Source: Sthenelais limicola
Lineage: Eukaryota > Annelida > Polychaeta > Phyllodocida > Sigalionidae
NCBI GenBank assembly: GCA_942159475.1
Contig: OW804094.1
Span: 8,687,555-8,751,554 of the forward strand
DNA length: 64,000 bases
Direction of reading: 5' to 3'
Every line of letters begins with the position of its first letter. Positions within the stretch are counted from its first letter, which is position 1. The notes beneath the pieces are model-generated. The model was not told where the DNA came from and made no database searches. It saw only the letters and a list, made by a program, of their open reading frames with translations. Below are positions 63,741 to 64,000 of the stretch, in pieces. The position numbers and the translations under genes are program-made.

Positions 63741-63780
63741 GTGGCATGAGACAGCTGGGTGAAAAGAGCCCAACTTAGCT

Positions 63781-63977
63781 TACCGTAGTGGCCCGTTCAT
63801 AAGCCCGGGTTTGTATATGTTTAGACCCCCCTCTTGCCCCGGCTTGCAATTGAGATGGGCTTCTAATCGATAATTAAATTTTAGTGGATTTTATTTTTTC
63901 ATGACCCCTACACCCCCGGTCTGTATTTGAGATAGGCTTATAAACAGGTCCCGGCTTATAAACGGGCCACTACGGTA
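63781..63977. mobile_element. MITE family K (TA target)
   Basis: TACCGTAGTGGCCCGTT at the left and AACGGGCCACTACGGTA at the right; pairing continues to about 25 bp with one mismatch. The outermost TA on each side may be the target duplication. Confidence 0.75.
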
Positions 63978-64000
63978 CTCTGCTAGGATAGCAGTGGGAT

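Overview
This window looks like repeat-rich, gene-poor nuclear DNA from an animal, most likely a marine or other non-vertebrate metazoan. It is AT-rich, has no bacterial-type gene packing, and I see no multi-exon host gene I can defend. Nearly all recognisable content is transposable-element sequence. The species is not determinable from what I can see. Most open frames in the window are chance frames in repeats, including all frames in the polypyrimidine tract at 20969-21716 and in the satellites at 49858-50046 and 63179-63740.

The centrepiece is an apparently complete Penelope-like element (PLE) at about 15556-20590. It has two 269-bp direct repeats (pseudo-LTRs) that read as identical, each with a hammerhead-ribozyme-like core. 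Between them lie a PLE N-terminal region frame (ORF1), a reverse transcriptase plus C-terminal GIY-YIG endonuclease ORF (ORF2, 773 aa), and an unusual third ORF (388 aa) starting with two C2H2 zinc fingers. A 13-bp target duplication flanks it, and the target is a copy of the window's repeat family B. A second, unrelated hammerhead-like pseudo-LTR fragment lies on the minus strand at 60341-60389.

The background is made of short non-autonomous DNA transposons (MITE-like). Family A is about 235 bp, with ends GGGTCAGATTTTCAGAAAAT and TA-like target sites; about 44 full or partial copies occur from end to end, in two subfamilies A1 and A2. Family B is about 400-440 bp, with ends GTGATGTGTTTCAGGAAAAT and TA target sites; about 30 full or partial copies. 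Family C is about 340 bp, with ends AATAGGGGACTTGCATG; eight copies. Smaller families are E (TTA target sites, Harbinger-like), F (foldback with TGCGGTAAGCC units), H (about 490 bp foldback), I (391 bp, TAA target site), J, K and a TTAA-flanked element at 56999-57577. 'Plus' for family A means the strand that starts with the GGCAGCT(G/C)TACACATTTAG side; for B, the strand whose right end carries CAAATATGGTGATATCTC.

Non-LTR retrotransposon (LINE) remnants are present at 23340-24663, 27706-28283 (minus), 39596-39699 and 45275-46730. The last is a 5'-truncated copy with a 9-bp target duplication inside a B copy, and its RT is dead (nonsense codon and lost catalytic Asp pair). Several isolated LINE/SINE 3' tails occur. 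Two short coding-like remnants of unknown origin are at 25588-25806 and 33603-34145 (minus).

Layout: 0-15 kb MITE mosaic with a D-B-D-B-D segmental array at 3.2-4.7 kb; 15.5-20.6 kb PLE; 21-21.7 kb polypyrimidine tract; 22-45 kb MITE mosaic with LINE pieces; 45.3-46.7 kb LINE; 47.2-48.5 kb composite inverted-repeat element with internal tandem arrays; 49.9 kb CCCCAT satellite; 51-59 kb MITEs including an almost perfect 271-bp palindrome and a 32-bp minisatellite grown inside a B copy; 63.2-63.7 kb 101-bp satellite; 63.8 kb a final MITE.
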